This document shows positions 34,256 to 42,955 of a DNA stretch of 64,000 bases, one piece after another. The number at the start of each line of letters is the position of its first letter. Within the stretch, counting starts at the first letter, position 1. Source of the DNA: Pseudomonas sp. CHM02. GTDB taxonomy: Bacteria > Pseudomonadota > Gammaproteobacteria > Pseudomonadales > Pseudomonadaceae. The position numbers and the translations under genes are program-made. The notes under the pieces were generated by a model. That model was not told the DNA's origin. It searched no databases and worked only from the letters and a program-made list of their open reading frames with translations. The stretch is from assembly GCF_000612585.1 (NCBI RefSeq), contig NZ_JFCA01000031.1:33182-97181 (forward strand). The letters are read 5' to 3'.

Positions 34256-36151
34256 TCAAGCCACCGCCCGGCGCTTTTCCGCCAAGCGGCTGCGGCCGTA
34301 CAACACCACAATCGCCAGGATCGCCACCGCTTGCGCGCTCAACGAGTACGCGTCGGCGTGGATGCCCAGCCAGTCGAAGTCAAAGAACGCCACCGGCCGG
34401 GTGCCGAAGATGCCGGCCTCCTGCAACGCCTTCACGCCATGCCCGGCAAACACCACCGACAGCGCACACAGCAATGCCGCATTGATCCCGAAGAACAACG
34501 CCAGCGGCAGCTTCGCCGAACCGCGCAGGATCACCCACGCCAGGCCCACCAACAGCACCAGCGCCGTGGCGCCACCCGCCAGCACTGCGTTGTGCCCGGC
34601 CGGGCCGGCTTGCAGCCACAGGGTTTCGTAAAACAGGATCACTTCGAACAGCTCGCGGTACACCGAGAAGAACGCCAGCATCGCAAAGCCGAAACGCCCG
34701 CCGCCGCCTACCAGGCTGCTCTTGATGTAGTCCTGCCAGGCGGCTGCGTGGCGTCGGTCGTGCATCCACACTCCGAGCCACAGCACCATCACGCTGGCGA
34801 ACAGGGCCGTGCAGCCTTCCAGCAATTCGCGCTGGGCGCCGCTCACGTCAATCACATACGCCGCCAGCGCCCAGGTTGCCAGACCCGCCAGCAGCGCCAA
34901 GCCCCAACCCACGTTAACGCTGCGCACCGCCGATTGCTGGCCGGTGTTGCGCAGGAACGCGAGGATTGCGGCCAGTACCAGGATCGCTTCCAGGCCTTCA
35001 CGCAGCAGGATCAGCAAGCCGGAGATGTAGCTCAATGACCAGCTCAGGCCGTCGCTGCCCAGCAAGCCGGCAGACTCGGTGAGCTTGCCCTTGGCCACGT
35101 CCAGGCGTTGCTGCACCTGCTCGACCGGCAAACCGTCCTGCAATGACTGCCGGTAGGCCATCAGCGCCTTCTCGGTGTCCTTGCGCACGTTGGCGTCGAC
35201 GTTATCCAGCGAGCTTTCCACCAACTCGAAACCTTCCAGGTAGGCGGCCACTGACAGGTCGTAGGCCTGTTCGTGGTCACCCTTTTGGAACGCGGCCAGG
35301 CTCTTGTCCAGCGTGCTCGCGGTGTAGTCGAGCAACTGCGCCGGGCCACGCTTGACCTGCGGCGGTTGCGCACGCTGCGCGCGGAACGTCGCGGCAGCGG
35401 CAGGGCCGCTGGCAGCGAGTACTTCATTGGGGGTCTGGCGGGCCAGGTCGGCGAGGTTGAACGGTTGCTCGCTTTTCGCGGCAGCCGGGTCGGCGGTGAA
35501 GCTGGCGATGTAGGTGGCCAGGTCCCAGCGCTGACGGTCGTCCAGTTGATCGGCGAAGGACGGCATATCGGTGCCTTCGACGCCCAGGCCAAGGGTGTTA
35601 TAGATCGCGTAGAGGCTCAGGCGATCCAGGCGCACGGCATCCCGCAGGTTGGCGGGCGGCGGCGTCATACCCACACTGGCCGGACCATCACCGGCCCCGG
35701 CAGTGCCATGGCACACCGAGCAGTGCTGGGCGTAGAGCGGCGCACCGCGCGTGGGATCAGGCGTGATCGCCGGGGCCTGGCTGACTTCATAGGCCACGGC
35801 CAACTGGGCACCCAATTGGCGGGCTTGGCGGGCGACTGTCGCACCGTCCTGATGGGCAGTTACAGCCGCTAACAGTTCGTCGACGCCTTTGACCAACGCC
35901 GCGCGCTCCGGGCGTTGCGGCAGTTCTGCCACCAGGCCCTGCAACACCCCGAGAAACTCCAGTTGTTCGCGGTATTCGGATTCATCGATAACCTTGCCCG
36001 CCTCCACCGTCGGAGGATAGTCAGCGCCAATGTAGTCCAGCAAATGCAGGGCTTGTGGGGCGCCCTCGGCAGTCGCGGCCAACAGGTTGAAGCTGCACGA
36101 CATCAACGCCGGCAACATCAGCCAGGCGAGAAAACGGAAGGGGGCAGTCAT
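34256..36151 (-). CDS. Cytochrome c / FTR1 iron permease fusion
   Basis: A 631-residue envelope protein. A signal peptide (about 1-26) is followed by a periplasmic part with a c-type cytochrome: haem attachment CSVCHG near residue 145 and a likely methionine ligand in TDMPSFADQL near 197. The C-terminal half (about 370-620) is an FTR1/EfeU iron permease with seven membrane segments and both R-E-x-x-E sites, LLREGLEAILVLA and YRELFEVILFYE. This points to ferrous iron uptake with built-in electron transfer, in place of the separate multicopper oxidase of yeast Ftr1. It overlaps yaiI. No Fur box was recognised. Confidence 0.9.
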   Translation of the reverse strand: MTAPFRFLAWLMLPALMSCSFNLLAATAEGAPQALHLLDYIGADYPPTVEAGKVIDESEYREQLEFLGVLQGLVAELPQRPERAALVKGVDELLAAVTAHQDGATVARQARQLGAQLAVAYEVSQAPAITPDPTRGAPLYAQHCSVCHGTAGAGDGPASVGMTPPPANLRDAVRLDRLSLYAIYNTLGLGVEGTDMPSFADQLDDRQRWDLATYIASFTADPAAAKSEQPFNLADLARQTPNEVLAASGPAAAATFRAQRAQPPQVKRGPAQLLDYTASTLDKSLAAFQKGDHEQAYDLSVAAYLEGFELVESSLDNVDANVRKDTEKALMAYRQSLQDGLPVEQVQQRLDVAKGKLTESAGLLGSDGLSWSLSYISGLLILLREGLEAILVLAAILAFLRNTGQQSAVRSVNVGWGLALLAGLATWALAAYVIDVSGAQRELLEGCTALFASVMVLWLGVWMHDRRHAAAWQDYIKSSLVGGGGRFGFAMLAFFSVYRELFEVILFYETLWLQAGPAGHNAVLAGGATALVLLVGLAWVILRGSAKLPLALFFGINAALLCALSVVFAGHGVKALQEAGIFGTRPVAFFDFDWLGIHADAYSLSAQAVAILAIVVLYGRSRLAEKRRAVA

Positions 36152-36300
36152 GAACGAATCTCAAAGGGAAATACGAAGTAACACATTGTTGAGGTTTAAG
36201 GGGTTTGACTCAAGGTGTAAGTGATTTGGCGTTTATGGGGGCGAGGCATTTTAGAAGCGGACTAGTGGCGCTTTTGTCGAGCTTTTCGGGCAAAAAGCCA

Positions 36301-36328
36301 TTGTTTTGCCATTAATGGTGCTTATAAT
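36301..36328 (+). promoter_or_regulatory. Sigma-70-type promoter of the lipoprotein cluster
   Basis: TTGTTT at 36301-36306 and a perfect TATAAT at 36323-36328 are separated by 16 bases, and stand about 90 bases before the first lipoprotein start. A TTCCTC-N8-GAGGAA hairpin lies in the presumed leader at 36361-36380. Confidence 0.65.
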
Positions 36329-36418
36329 GCCGCGCCCTGTTAGTGCGAAAGGGAATTTCGTTCCTCGTTTTCATGAGGAATGACCACATCGGTTGATACT
36401 CTCAGGGAAGAAGTCTGC

Positions 36419-37813
36419 ATGGCATTTCGCGCCTTACCTTCGCTCGCTCTCGCGGCGGTTATCTTGTTGTCCGGCTGTTCGATGTTCCGCAGCTACGATA
36501 CCGAGCTGCAAGCCACCAATCAGCAATTGGCCACCGGCAACGTCGACGCCGCCCTGACCCTGCTGGAAAAAAACAACACGGGTGACGACAAGGACCTGCT
36601 TTATTTTTTCGAAAAGGGCGAGTTGCTGCGTGCCAAGGGTGATTTGACCGGTAGCCAGACCGCCTGGCGCAGCGCCGACCTGCAAGTCTACACGTGGGAA
36701 GAGTCGGTCAAGTTCGACAGCGCCAAGTACCTCGCCCAGTTCGGCAGTTTCCTCGCCAACGACAAGGTGCGCCGCTACGAAGGCTATGACTACGAAAAGG
36801 TCATGCTGACCACGCAGATGGCCCTGAACCTGCTGGCCCTGAACGACTTCGACGGTGCACGCACCGAAATCAAGAAGACCCACGAACGCGAAGCAGTGAT
36901 CGCCGACCTGCGCGACAAGGAGTACCTCAAGCGCGAGGATGAAGCCCAGCGCGAAGGCGTGACCACCCAGATGAAAGACCTGCGCGGTTACCCGGTGGAA
37001 TCCCTGGACGCGCCAGAAGTGGTCGGCCTGAAAAACAGCTACCAGAGTGCGTTCAGCCATTACCTGGCCGGTTTCGTCTACGAAGCCCTGGGCGAAAAAG
37101 ACCTGGCCGCGCCAGGTTATCGCAAGGCCGCCGAGCTGCGCCCCAATACCCCGCTGCTGGAGCAGGCCCTGCTCGACCTGGACAAATCCAAGGTCGGCGC
37201 CGATGAAACCGATGTGCTGATCGTGGTGCAGAGCGGCCTGGCACCGGCCCGTGACTCTATTCGCCTGCCGCTGCCGATCCCGATCAATGGCAACCTGGTG
37301 ATCACCCCTCTTTCATTCCCGGTGATCAAGGCTGATACGTCCACCGCGCCTTTCGCGCAGATTGGCGTCGACGGCCAGCAACGGAACCTCACCGCACTCA
37401 ACAGCACCACGGCCATGTCCCGTCGCGCCCTGCGCGATGACATGCCAGGCATCATCCTGCGCACCACCGTACGTGCAGTCACCCGTGGCGTGGCGCAAAA
37501 CAACCTGAACAAGACCAACCCCATGGCAGGCCTGGTGCTGGGGATCGCCTCGGCGGTCACCGAAGGGGCTGACACCCGCACCTGGCGCACCCTGCCGGAC
37601 ATGACCCAGGTCACTCGCCTGCGCCTCAAGCACGGCGACCACCAGGTCAGCCTGCCCAACGCCCTGGGCGGCACGCTGGTGACGGTCAAGGCCGACCAGC
37701 GCTATCAGGTCGTCACCCTGCGCGTGGTCGGCAACCAGGTGTTCGCCGGCGGCCTGGCCGCCCATGTGGTGCCGAACACCGCCAACCAGGCCATCGCCCT
37801 CAAACAACCTTAA
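36419..37813 (+). CDS. Large tetratricopeptide-like lipoprotein (COG3014-like)
   Basis: A 464-residue lipoprotein: the signal ends LLSGC with the acylated cysteine at residue 20. The first half is helical and repeat-like (DTELQATNQQLATGNVDAAL, LLYFFEKGELLRAKGDLTGS, SAFSHYLAGFVYEALGEKDL), as in tetratricopeptide proteins; the second half is beta-rich (DVLIVVQSGLAPARDSIRLP). GGGAAG precedes the ATG at 36419. It opens a four-gene set that elsewhere in gammaproteobacteria accompanies YcfL and LpoB, the outer-membrane activator of the peptidoglycan synthase PBP1B. Exact function not known. Confidence 0.85.
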   Translation: MAFRALPSLALAAVILLSGCSMFRSYDTELQATNQQLATGNVDAALTLLEKNNTGDDKDLLYFFEKGELLRAKGDLTGSQTAWRSADLQVYTWEESVKFDSAKYLAQFGSFLANDKVRRYEGYDYEKVMLTTQMALNLLALNDFDGARTEIKKTHEREAVIADLRDKEYLKREDEAQREGVTTQMKDLRGYPVESLDAPEVVGLKNSYQSAFSHYLAGFVYEALGEKDLAAPGYRKAAELRPNTPLLEQALLDLDKSKVGADETDVLIVVQSGLAPARDSIRLPLPIPINGNLVITPLSFPVIKADTSTAPFAQIGVDGQQRNLTALNSTTAMSRRALRDDMPGIILRTTVRAVTRGVAQNNLNKTNPMAGLVLGIASAVTEGADTRTWRTLPDMTQVTRLRLKHGDHQVSLPNALGGTLVTVKADQRYQVVTLRVVGNQVFAGGLAAHVVPNTANQAIALKQP

Positions 37814-37823
37814 GGAGCACGCT

Positions 37824-38195
37824 ATGCGTCATTTCATCCTCGGCGCCCTGGCGCTGGTCCTGCTTGCCGGCTGCGCCACCCCGCCGCCACCGGAACCTGG
37901 CAGCGCCGCGAGCAAAATCGTGGTGATGGGCAAGTTCAAGGGCATCTCGGTCGGTGCCATCCGCGTTGCACGCGAGAACGGCTTCCTCACCGCCAAGGTG
38001 CAGTTGAGCAATATCACCAGCAGCAACCAGATGATGTATTACCGCTTTGCCTGGCTAGGGGCCGACGGTTTCCCGGTGGGCGACGAAGAAACCTGGAAGG
38101 TACTGAACCTGTACGCCAACCAGGCGACCTTCCTGCCAGCGATCGCCAATTTGCCGCAGGCGGCGGACTTCCGTGTTGAAGTGAAAACCCCTTGA
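37824..38195 (+). CDS. YcfL-like lipoprotein (DUF1425)
   Basis: A 123-residue lipoprotein with lipobox LLAGC (cysteine 17). The rest is a small beta-sandwich-like domain: GFLTAKVQLSNITSSNQMMYYRFAWLGADGF, shown by pieces, with the YRF-W-x-D pattern of DUF1425. AAGGAG lies six bases before the ATG. YcfL of E. coli sits next to lpoB and is of unknown function, and the same neighbourhood is kept here. Confidence 0.85.
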   Translation: MRHFILGALALVLLAGCATPPPPEPGSAASKIVVMGKFKGISVGAIRVARENGFLTAKVQLSNITSSNQMMYYRFAWLGADGFPVGDEETWKVLNLYANQATFLPAIANLPQAADFRVEVKTP

Positions 38196-38230
38196 GCCGT
38201 CCATCCCTTTTGCTGCAGAGAGATTTCCCA

Positions 38231-38818
38231 ATGTTTGCACGCTTCTCGATCCTTGCCGTCGCCGCCGTCCTGGCCAGCGGCTGCGCCAACACCTCCCCGG
38301 TACTGGGCGGCAAAAACATCAGCTATGGCGACACCAAAGCCGTGGAATTGGTGACCAACGAGTTCGGCTCCACCGACCTGCAGATGATCGCCGAAAGCAT
38401 GACCCGCTCCCTGGCCCAGTCCGGCATTCTGCAGGGCCGCCCGGTCGTGCAGGTGTACGACGTGAAGAACAAGACCAGCGAGTACATCGATACCCGCGAA
38501 ATCACCACGTCGATCAAGACCCAGCTGATGAAGACCGGCACCGCACGCTTTGCCAGCGACAACACTGACATGCAGAGCCAGGTCGACCAGCTCAAGCTGC
38601 AGAACCAGAGCGGCCTGTACAAGAAGTCCACCGTCAGCAAGACCGGCAACATGGTCGCCGCCAAATACCGCCTGGAAGGTTCCATCAGCTCCATCGTCAA
38701 GCGCAGCTCGGACTACAAGGACGTGTTCTACAAATTCAGCCTGCAGTTGATCGACGTCGAGAGCGGTCTGGCCGAATGGATGGACGAAAAAGAAATCCGC
38801 AAAACCACGGAGCGCTGA
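38231..38818 (+). CDS. lpoB: LpoB-like penicillin-binding protein activator lipoprotein
   Basis: A 195-residue lipoprotein (VLASGC, cysteine 18). After a short linker comes the LpoB/CsgG-type fold: YGDTKAVELVTNEFGSTDLQ, MIAESMTRSLAQSGIL, VQVYDVKNKTSEYIDTREIT and YKFSLQLIDVESGLAEW. E. coli LpoB spans the periplasm to switch on PBP1B. The long proline-rich linker of enteric LpoB is absent, so this could be a relative with another partner. The P. aeruginosa PBP1B activator is a different protein, LpoP, by recall. Confidence 0.75.
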   Translation: MFARFSILAVAAVLASGCANTSPVLGGKNISYGDTKAVELVTNEFGSTDLQMIAESMTRSLAQSGILQGRPVVQVYDVKNKTSEYIDTREITTSIKTQLMKTGTARFASDNTDMQSQVDQLKLQNQSGLYKKSTVSKTGNMVAAKYRLEGSISSIVKRSSDYKDVFYKFSLQLIDVESGLAEWMDEKEIRKTTER

Positions 38819-38821
38819 ACA

Positions 38822-39562
38822 ATGCGTGCATGGATCGGCATGATCGGCCTGCTGTGCGCCTTCGGCGCCTCGGCCGCCCCGAAGATCGCGGTGACGGACC
38901 TGGCCTACGAGGCGCGGGTCGAGGAATACATCCACCAGGTTTCGGCGAGCAACAACTTCCAGGCCAGCGCTTACCACGCCAGCGGTGCGTCGAACTACAG
39001 CGAGTACGAAAGCCGTACCAGCTACATCGAACAGACCGAGCTGCGTAAATTCAGCGGTGATATCAAGGGCGAGATTCTCAAATCCCGCCAGTTCCAGCTG
39101 GTGCAGGGCACGCCTTACACCGCCGATGCCAAGGGTGATGTCTACGATGTGATCAAGCGCATCAAGGCCGGCAACTTCAAGGGTGCCGACTACGTGCTGT
39201 TCGGCACGCTGTCAGACATCGACTTCACCCAGGACATCAACGCACTGGACCACACCAACAGCTATTCGGCCGTACTGGGCCTGACGCTGGTGGCGGATTT
39301 CAGCCTGATCAATACACGCACCTACGAGATCACCTCGGCGTTCACCGCCATGGGTGAAGGCCAGGACACCAAGTTGGTGAACAGCCGTGACGTGCGCGTG
39401 AGCCTCAACCGGCCGCGGGTGGTGAAGGAAGTGTCGAAAGCCTTGGGTGAAGATGTGGCGCGGCAGTTGGCAGAGCAGTTGGGTGGCGGGTATCAAGACC
39501 CGGGCAAGCCTGCGTTGCGCAACAACCTGCCAAGGGACGAAGCGCCGAAGATTTTGCGCTGA
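38822..39562 (+). CDS. Periplasmic CsgG/LpoB-like protein
   Basis: A 246-residue protein with a Sec signal peptide (residues 1-19, ending ASA) and no lipobox. The mature domain starts PKIAVTDLAYEARVEEYIHQ and has LVQGTPYTADAKGDVYDVI, FKGADYVLFGTLSDIDF and FSLINTRTYEITSAFTAMGEG, matching the CsgG-like superfamily also found in LpoB. It begins three bases after the LpoB-like gene. With no lipid anchor it may be a soluble partner of the lipoproteins. No curli genes are near. Confidence 0.78.
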   Translation: MRAWIGMIGLLCAFGASAAPKIAVTDLAYEARVEEYIHQVSASNNFQASAYHASGASNYSEYESRTSYIEQTELRKFSGDIKGEILKSRQFQLVQGTPYTADAKGDVYDVIKRIKAGNFKGADYVLFGTLSDIDFTQDINALDHTNSYSAVLGLTLVADFSLINTRTYEITSAFTAMGEGQDTKLVNSRDVRVSLNRPRVVKEVSKALGEDVARQLAEQLGGGYQDPGKPALRNNLPRDEAPKILR

Positions 39563-39590
39563 CGCCCTATTCACAAACACCGCAAAACTA

Positions 39591-39682
39591 ATGTGGGAGG
39601 GGGCTTGCCCCCGATAGCAGTGGGTCAGCTACACGTTAGCTGACTGACACACCGCCATCGGGAGCAAGCCCCCTCCCACATT
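39591..39682. repeat. REP pair (ATGTGGGAGGGGGCTTGCCCCC type)
   Basis: ATGTGGGAGGGGGCTTGCCCCCGAT and ATCGGGAGCAAGCCCCCTCCCAC (in part) are inverted copies around GTGGGTCAGCT-ACACGTT-AGCTGAC. This is the classical fluorescens-group REP type. It fills the gap between two converging genes. Confidence 0.9.
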
Positions 39683-39702
39683 TTTTAATCCGGGTTTGTC
39701 AG

Positions 39703-40335
39703 TTATGCCGTTGCACGATGCAGGCTGGCGAGGAAGCCCGCAGCGCCTACAAACAACCCAGCAAACGTACGGTTCATGCGCTTCTGCTGCTTAGGCGTAC
39801 GCAACAGGCGCAACACCTTCGACGCCAGCCCCGTATAACCTGCCATCACGACCATGTCGACGCAGATCATCGTCGCGCCCAGGATCAGGTACTGGATCAG
39901 CAGCGGCGCCTGCGGGTTCACGAACTGCGGCAGCACCGCCAGCATGAAAACCAAGGCCTTGGGGTTGCTGGCATTGACCAGAAAGCCACGGAACATCATC
40001 GCCATCGGCTTGCCGATCGGGCGCACCGCCGCATCATCGGTCATGTCCATGGGCAAGGCACGCCATTGCTTGATGGCCAGGTACACCAGGTATGCCACGC
40101 CAAACCATTTGATCGCATAGAAGGCGGTAGAGGATGTCGCCAGAATGGCACCCAGGCCGCATGCGACGACCGCAATCTGCATCGCCAGGCCCAGTTGAAG
40201 ACCAATGGCATTCCAGTAACCGCGCAGGAAACCGTATCGCAGGCCACTGGACATCGAGGCGATGGCGCCAGCGCCAGGCGAAAGGGAGATGATCCAACTG
40301 GCCAGGAAAAAGGCCAGCCACGTATCGAGTGCCAT
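39703..40335 (-). CDS. LysE/RhtB-family amino acid exporter
   Basis: A 210-residue inner-membrane protein with about six membrane segments. It has the family opening WLAFFLASWIISLSPGAGAI, the GYWNAIGLQLG stretch and NASNPKALVFMLAVLPQFV, which is typical of LysE/RhtB translocators of homoserine, threonine or lysine. The start at 40335 is supported by GAGG seven bases ahead; eighteen upstream codons have no family match. Transcribed alone. Confidence 0.92.
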   Translation of the reverse strand: MALDTWLAFFLASWIISLSPGAGAIASMSSGLRYGFLRGYWNAIGLQLGLAMQIAVVACGLGAILATSSTAFYAIKWFGVAYLVYLAIKQWRALPMDMTDDAAVRPIGKPMAMMFRGFLVNASNPKALVFMLAVLPQFVNPQAPLLIQYLILGATMICVDMVVMAGYTGLASKVLRLLRTPKQQKRMNRTFAGLFVGAAGFLASLHRATA

Positions 40336-40422
40336 TACACACCTCAGGGGGAGTTTGCTGTTGTGCCTTAAGCTAACTCCGCCGACCAAAGGATGGCTAT
40401 AGATTTTTACAAGATGTGAATG

Positions 40423-40995
40423 CTAGCGGTCGCCCGGAAATACGTGGGTACCTGGCCAACGCCGCACCGAGCGCTGGAAGAACAAACTGTTGGGCACTTG
40501 CACCATCGCGCTGTCGGTTCCGGCCTCTGCCACTTCGACCAGCGTGGTGTAGAGCAGGTTGATCGCCACGACCCTGCCCTTCACGCCCGGTTTGTCGACG
40601 GTATCCACCAGCTCGACGATATCCCCCAGGCGAAATGGCCCAACCGTGAAGATCAGAATGGCGCACAGCAGGTTGGACAGCACCGACCACATGGCGAAGA
40701 ACGCCACCGCGGCGACCGCGACAAAGCCTGACAACGCCGTCCACAACACCGTGGCAGACACGCCCAGGCGACCCAGCACAAAGATCAGCGCACTGCCCAT
40801 GATCAGCCAGCGCAGGCCACCGCGCAGCGGCATCAGCAGTTGCGGCGGGAACGGGTAGCGCTCACCCAGGCGAGTCAGGCCCTTGGCGACAAAACGTTGG
40901 GCGAGGTAACCGGCCAGCAGGATCAGCAGGATTTGCACGCCGATCCATACGGGCTCGACCCATTGCGTCGGTATTGGCAGTTGCAACGCTTCCAT
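40423..40995 (-). CDS. Short MscS-family mechanosensitive channel-like protein
   Basis: A 190-residue protein with three or four membrane segments, then the MscS pore-helix and beta-domain: SGFVAVAAVAFFAMWSVLSNLLCAIL and PFRLGDIVELVD, with VKGRVVAINLLYTTLVE. Typical MscS continues for another 90 residues with the vestibule domain, which is lacking here after VPNSLFFQRSV. The ATG shares a base with the stop of the ABC-F gene upstream (TGATG), so both are translated together. It may be a minimal channel or a regulator. Confidence 0.85.
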   Translation of the reverse strand: MEALQLPIPTQWVEPVWIGVQILLILLAGYLAQRFVAKGLTRLGERYPFPPQLLMPLRGGLRWLIMGSALIFVLGRLGVSATVLWTALSGFVAVAAVAFFAMWSVLSNLLCAILIFTVGPFRLGDIVELVDTVDKPGVKGRVVAINLLYTTLVEVAEAGTDSAMVQVPNSLFFQRSVRRWPGTHVFPGDR

Positions 40996-42905
40996 CAGGA
41001 CAGCGCCTCCAGCTCCGCTTGCAGGGTTTCCAGCAGTTCGAGGGCTTCCATCCAGGTTTCCTCCAATTGCCCTTCGCGTACCTTGAGCTTGGCCTGTTCA
41101 GCCAGCAGGTCACGCAACTCGTCCTTGCGGGCAGCTTCGTAGACGGCGCTATCGCCCAGGCTGGTCTCGATCTTCGCCAGGCGCTCGTGCACCTTGCCCA
41201 GCTCGGCCTCCAGCTTGTCAGCCTCACGCTTGTGCGGCGCCAGTTGTTGGCGCAACGCAGCGGCAGCCTGACGCTGGGCTTTCTTGTCGGTCTTGTCGGG
41301 GTTGACCGGAGTGTTGCTGACTGGCGCGTTGCGCAGGCGGTAATCCGTCAGCCAGCGCGCATAGTCATCCAGGTCGCCGTCGAACTCTTCGACTTTACCG
41401 TCAGCCACCAGCAGGAAGTTATCCGTGGTGCTCTTGAGCAAGTGGCGATCGTGAGACACCACCAGGACCGCACCGCTGAACTCCTGCAAGGCCATGGTCA
41501 GCGCCAGGCGCATTTCCAGGTCCAGGTGGTTGGTCGGTTCATCGAGCAGCAGCAGGTTCGGACGGTCCCAGGCGATCAATGCCAGGGCCAGGCGGGCTTT
41601 CTCGCCGCCGGAAAAGTTCAGCACCGGCTCATCGATGCGCGCGCCACGGAAGTCGAAGCCACCCAGGAAGTCGCGCAGGGTCTGCTCGCGCTCGGTCGGC
41701 GCCAGGCGCTGCAAGTGCAGCAATGGGCTGGCCTTGGCGTCGAGGGAATCCAACTGGTGCTGGGCAAAGTAGCCCACCACCGTATTCTCGCCACGGGTCA
41801 AACGGCCGGCCAGGGGCGAAAGCTCGCCGGACAGGTTCTTGATCAGCGTCGACTTGCCCGCACCGTTAGGGCCGAGCAAACCGATGCGTGCGCCCGGCGT
41901 GAGTTGCAGCTTCACTTTTTCCAGGATGGTTTTGTCGCCATACCCCAGGCGCGCATCGGAAAGGTCCAGCAAGGGGCTGGAGATCTTCACCGACTCGCGG
42001 AACACGAAGTCGAACGGCGAATCAACGTGGGCCGCCGACAATTCCTCCATGCGCTCCAGGGCCTTGATCCGGCTCTGGGCCTGACGGGCCTTGGTGGCCT
42101 GGGCCTTGAAGCGGGCGATGTAGCTTTCCATGTGCGCGCGCTGCGCCTGCTGCTTCTCGTAGGCCTGTTGCTGCTGGGCCAGGCGTTCGGCGCGGGCGCG
42201 CTCGAATGCGGTGTAGCCGCCACGGTAGAGCGTGATTTTCTTCTGTTCGACGTGGGCAATGTTGTCGACCACGGCGTCGAGGAAGTCCCGGTCGTGGGAG
42301 ATCAGCAGCAAGGTGCCCTGATAGTTCTTGAGGAAGTCTTCCAGCCACAGGATCGCATCGAGGTCCAAGTGGTTGGTCGGTTCGTCGAGCAGCAGCAAGT
42401 CCGAGGGGCACATCAGCGCCTGCGCCAGGTTCAGGCGCATGCGCCAGCCACCGGAGAAGTCGGCGACCGGGCGGTCCATCTGTTCGTTGGTAAAGCCAAG
42501 GCCGGCGAGCATCTTGCGGGCGCGGGCGTCAGCGGTGTACCCGTCGGCGCTGTCCAACTCGGAATGCAGGCGGGCCTGGGCGGCGCCGTCCTGGGCTTTC
42601 TCGGCCTCGGCCAGGTCATGCTGCACCTGGCGCAGGCGCAGGTCGCCATCGAGCACGTAGTCGATCGCGATGCGGTCCAGGGTGTCGATCTCCTGGCGCA
42701 TATGGGCGATACGCCAGTCGGCCGGCAGCAGGCAGTCCCCGGAATCCGGGGTCAGCTCACCCAGCAACAAGGCGAACAACGTGGATTTGCCGGCGCCGTT
42801 GGCACCGATCAGGCCGGCTTTGTGACCGGCGTGCAAGGTCAGCTCGGCGTCTTCGAGAAGACGTTGCGGGCCACGCTGTAATGTTAGGCTTTGAAGTCGG
42901 ATCAT
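40995..42905 (-). CDS. ABC-F family ATPase (YheS/Uup type)
   Basis: A 636-residue soluble protein with two ATPase domains and no membrane segment. Walker A motifs are GANGAGKST near residue 36 and GPNGAGKST near 347; signatures are DFSGGWRMRLNLAQAL and NFSGGEKARLALALI; Walker B sites read LLLLDEPTNHLDL. The inter-domain linker is rich in R, Q and A, as in translation factors that bind the ribosomal E site. The C-terminal coiled-coil (about 540-636) is present. The start is the ATG at 42905 (MIRLQSLTLQRG); an 82-codon upstream extension is not family-like. Confidence 0.93.
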   Translation of the reverse strand: MIRLQSLTLQRGPQRLLEDAELTLHAGHKAGLIGANGAGKSTLFALLLGELTPDSGDCLLPADWRIAHMRQEIDTLDRIAIDYVLDGDLRLRQVQHDLAEAEKAQDGAAQARLHSELDSADGYTADARARKMLAGLGFTNEQMDRPVADFSGGWRMRLNLAQALMCPSDLLLLDEPTNHLDLDAILWLEDFLKNYQGTLLLISHDRDFLDAVVDNIAHVEQKKITLYRGGYTAFERARAERLAQQQQAYEKQQAQRAHMESYIARFKAQATKARQAQSRIKALERMEELSAAHVDSPFDFVFRESVKISSPLLDLSDARLGYGDKTILEKVKLQLTPGARIGLLGPNGAGKSTLIKNLSGELSPLAGRLTRGENTVVGYFAQHQLDSLDAKASPLLHLQRLAPTEREQTLRDFLGGFDFRGARIDEPVLNFSGGEKARLALALIAWDRPNLLLLDEPTNHLDLEMRLALTMALQEFSGAVLVVSHDRHLLKSTTDNFLLVADGKVEEFDGDLDDYARWLTDYRLRNAPVSNTPVNPDKTDKKAQRQAAAALRQQLAPHKREADKLEAELGKVHERLAKIETSLGDSAVYEAARKDELRDLLAEQAKLKVREGQLEETWMEALELLETLQAELEALS

Positions 42906-42955
42906 AATGGCGGCGGAGTCTACCAGCTTCGTTGGCCGCTGGCTTGGGTGTGAAT

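Noticed and set aside
40974..42881. Plus-strand frame of 635 residues opposite the ABC-F gene
   Set aside because: High-GC antisense frame; the minus strand has complete Walker and signature motifs.
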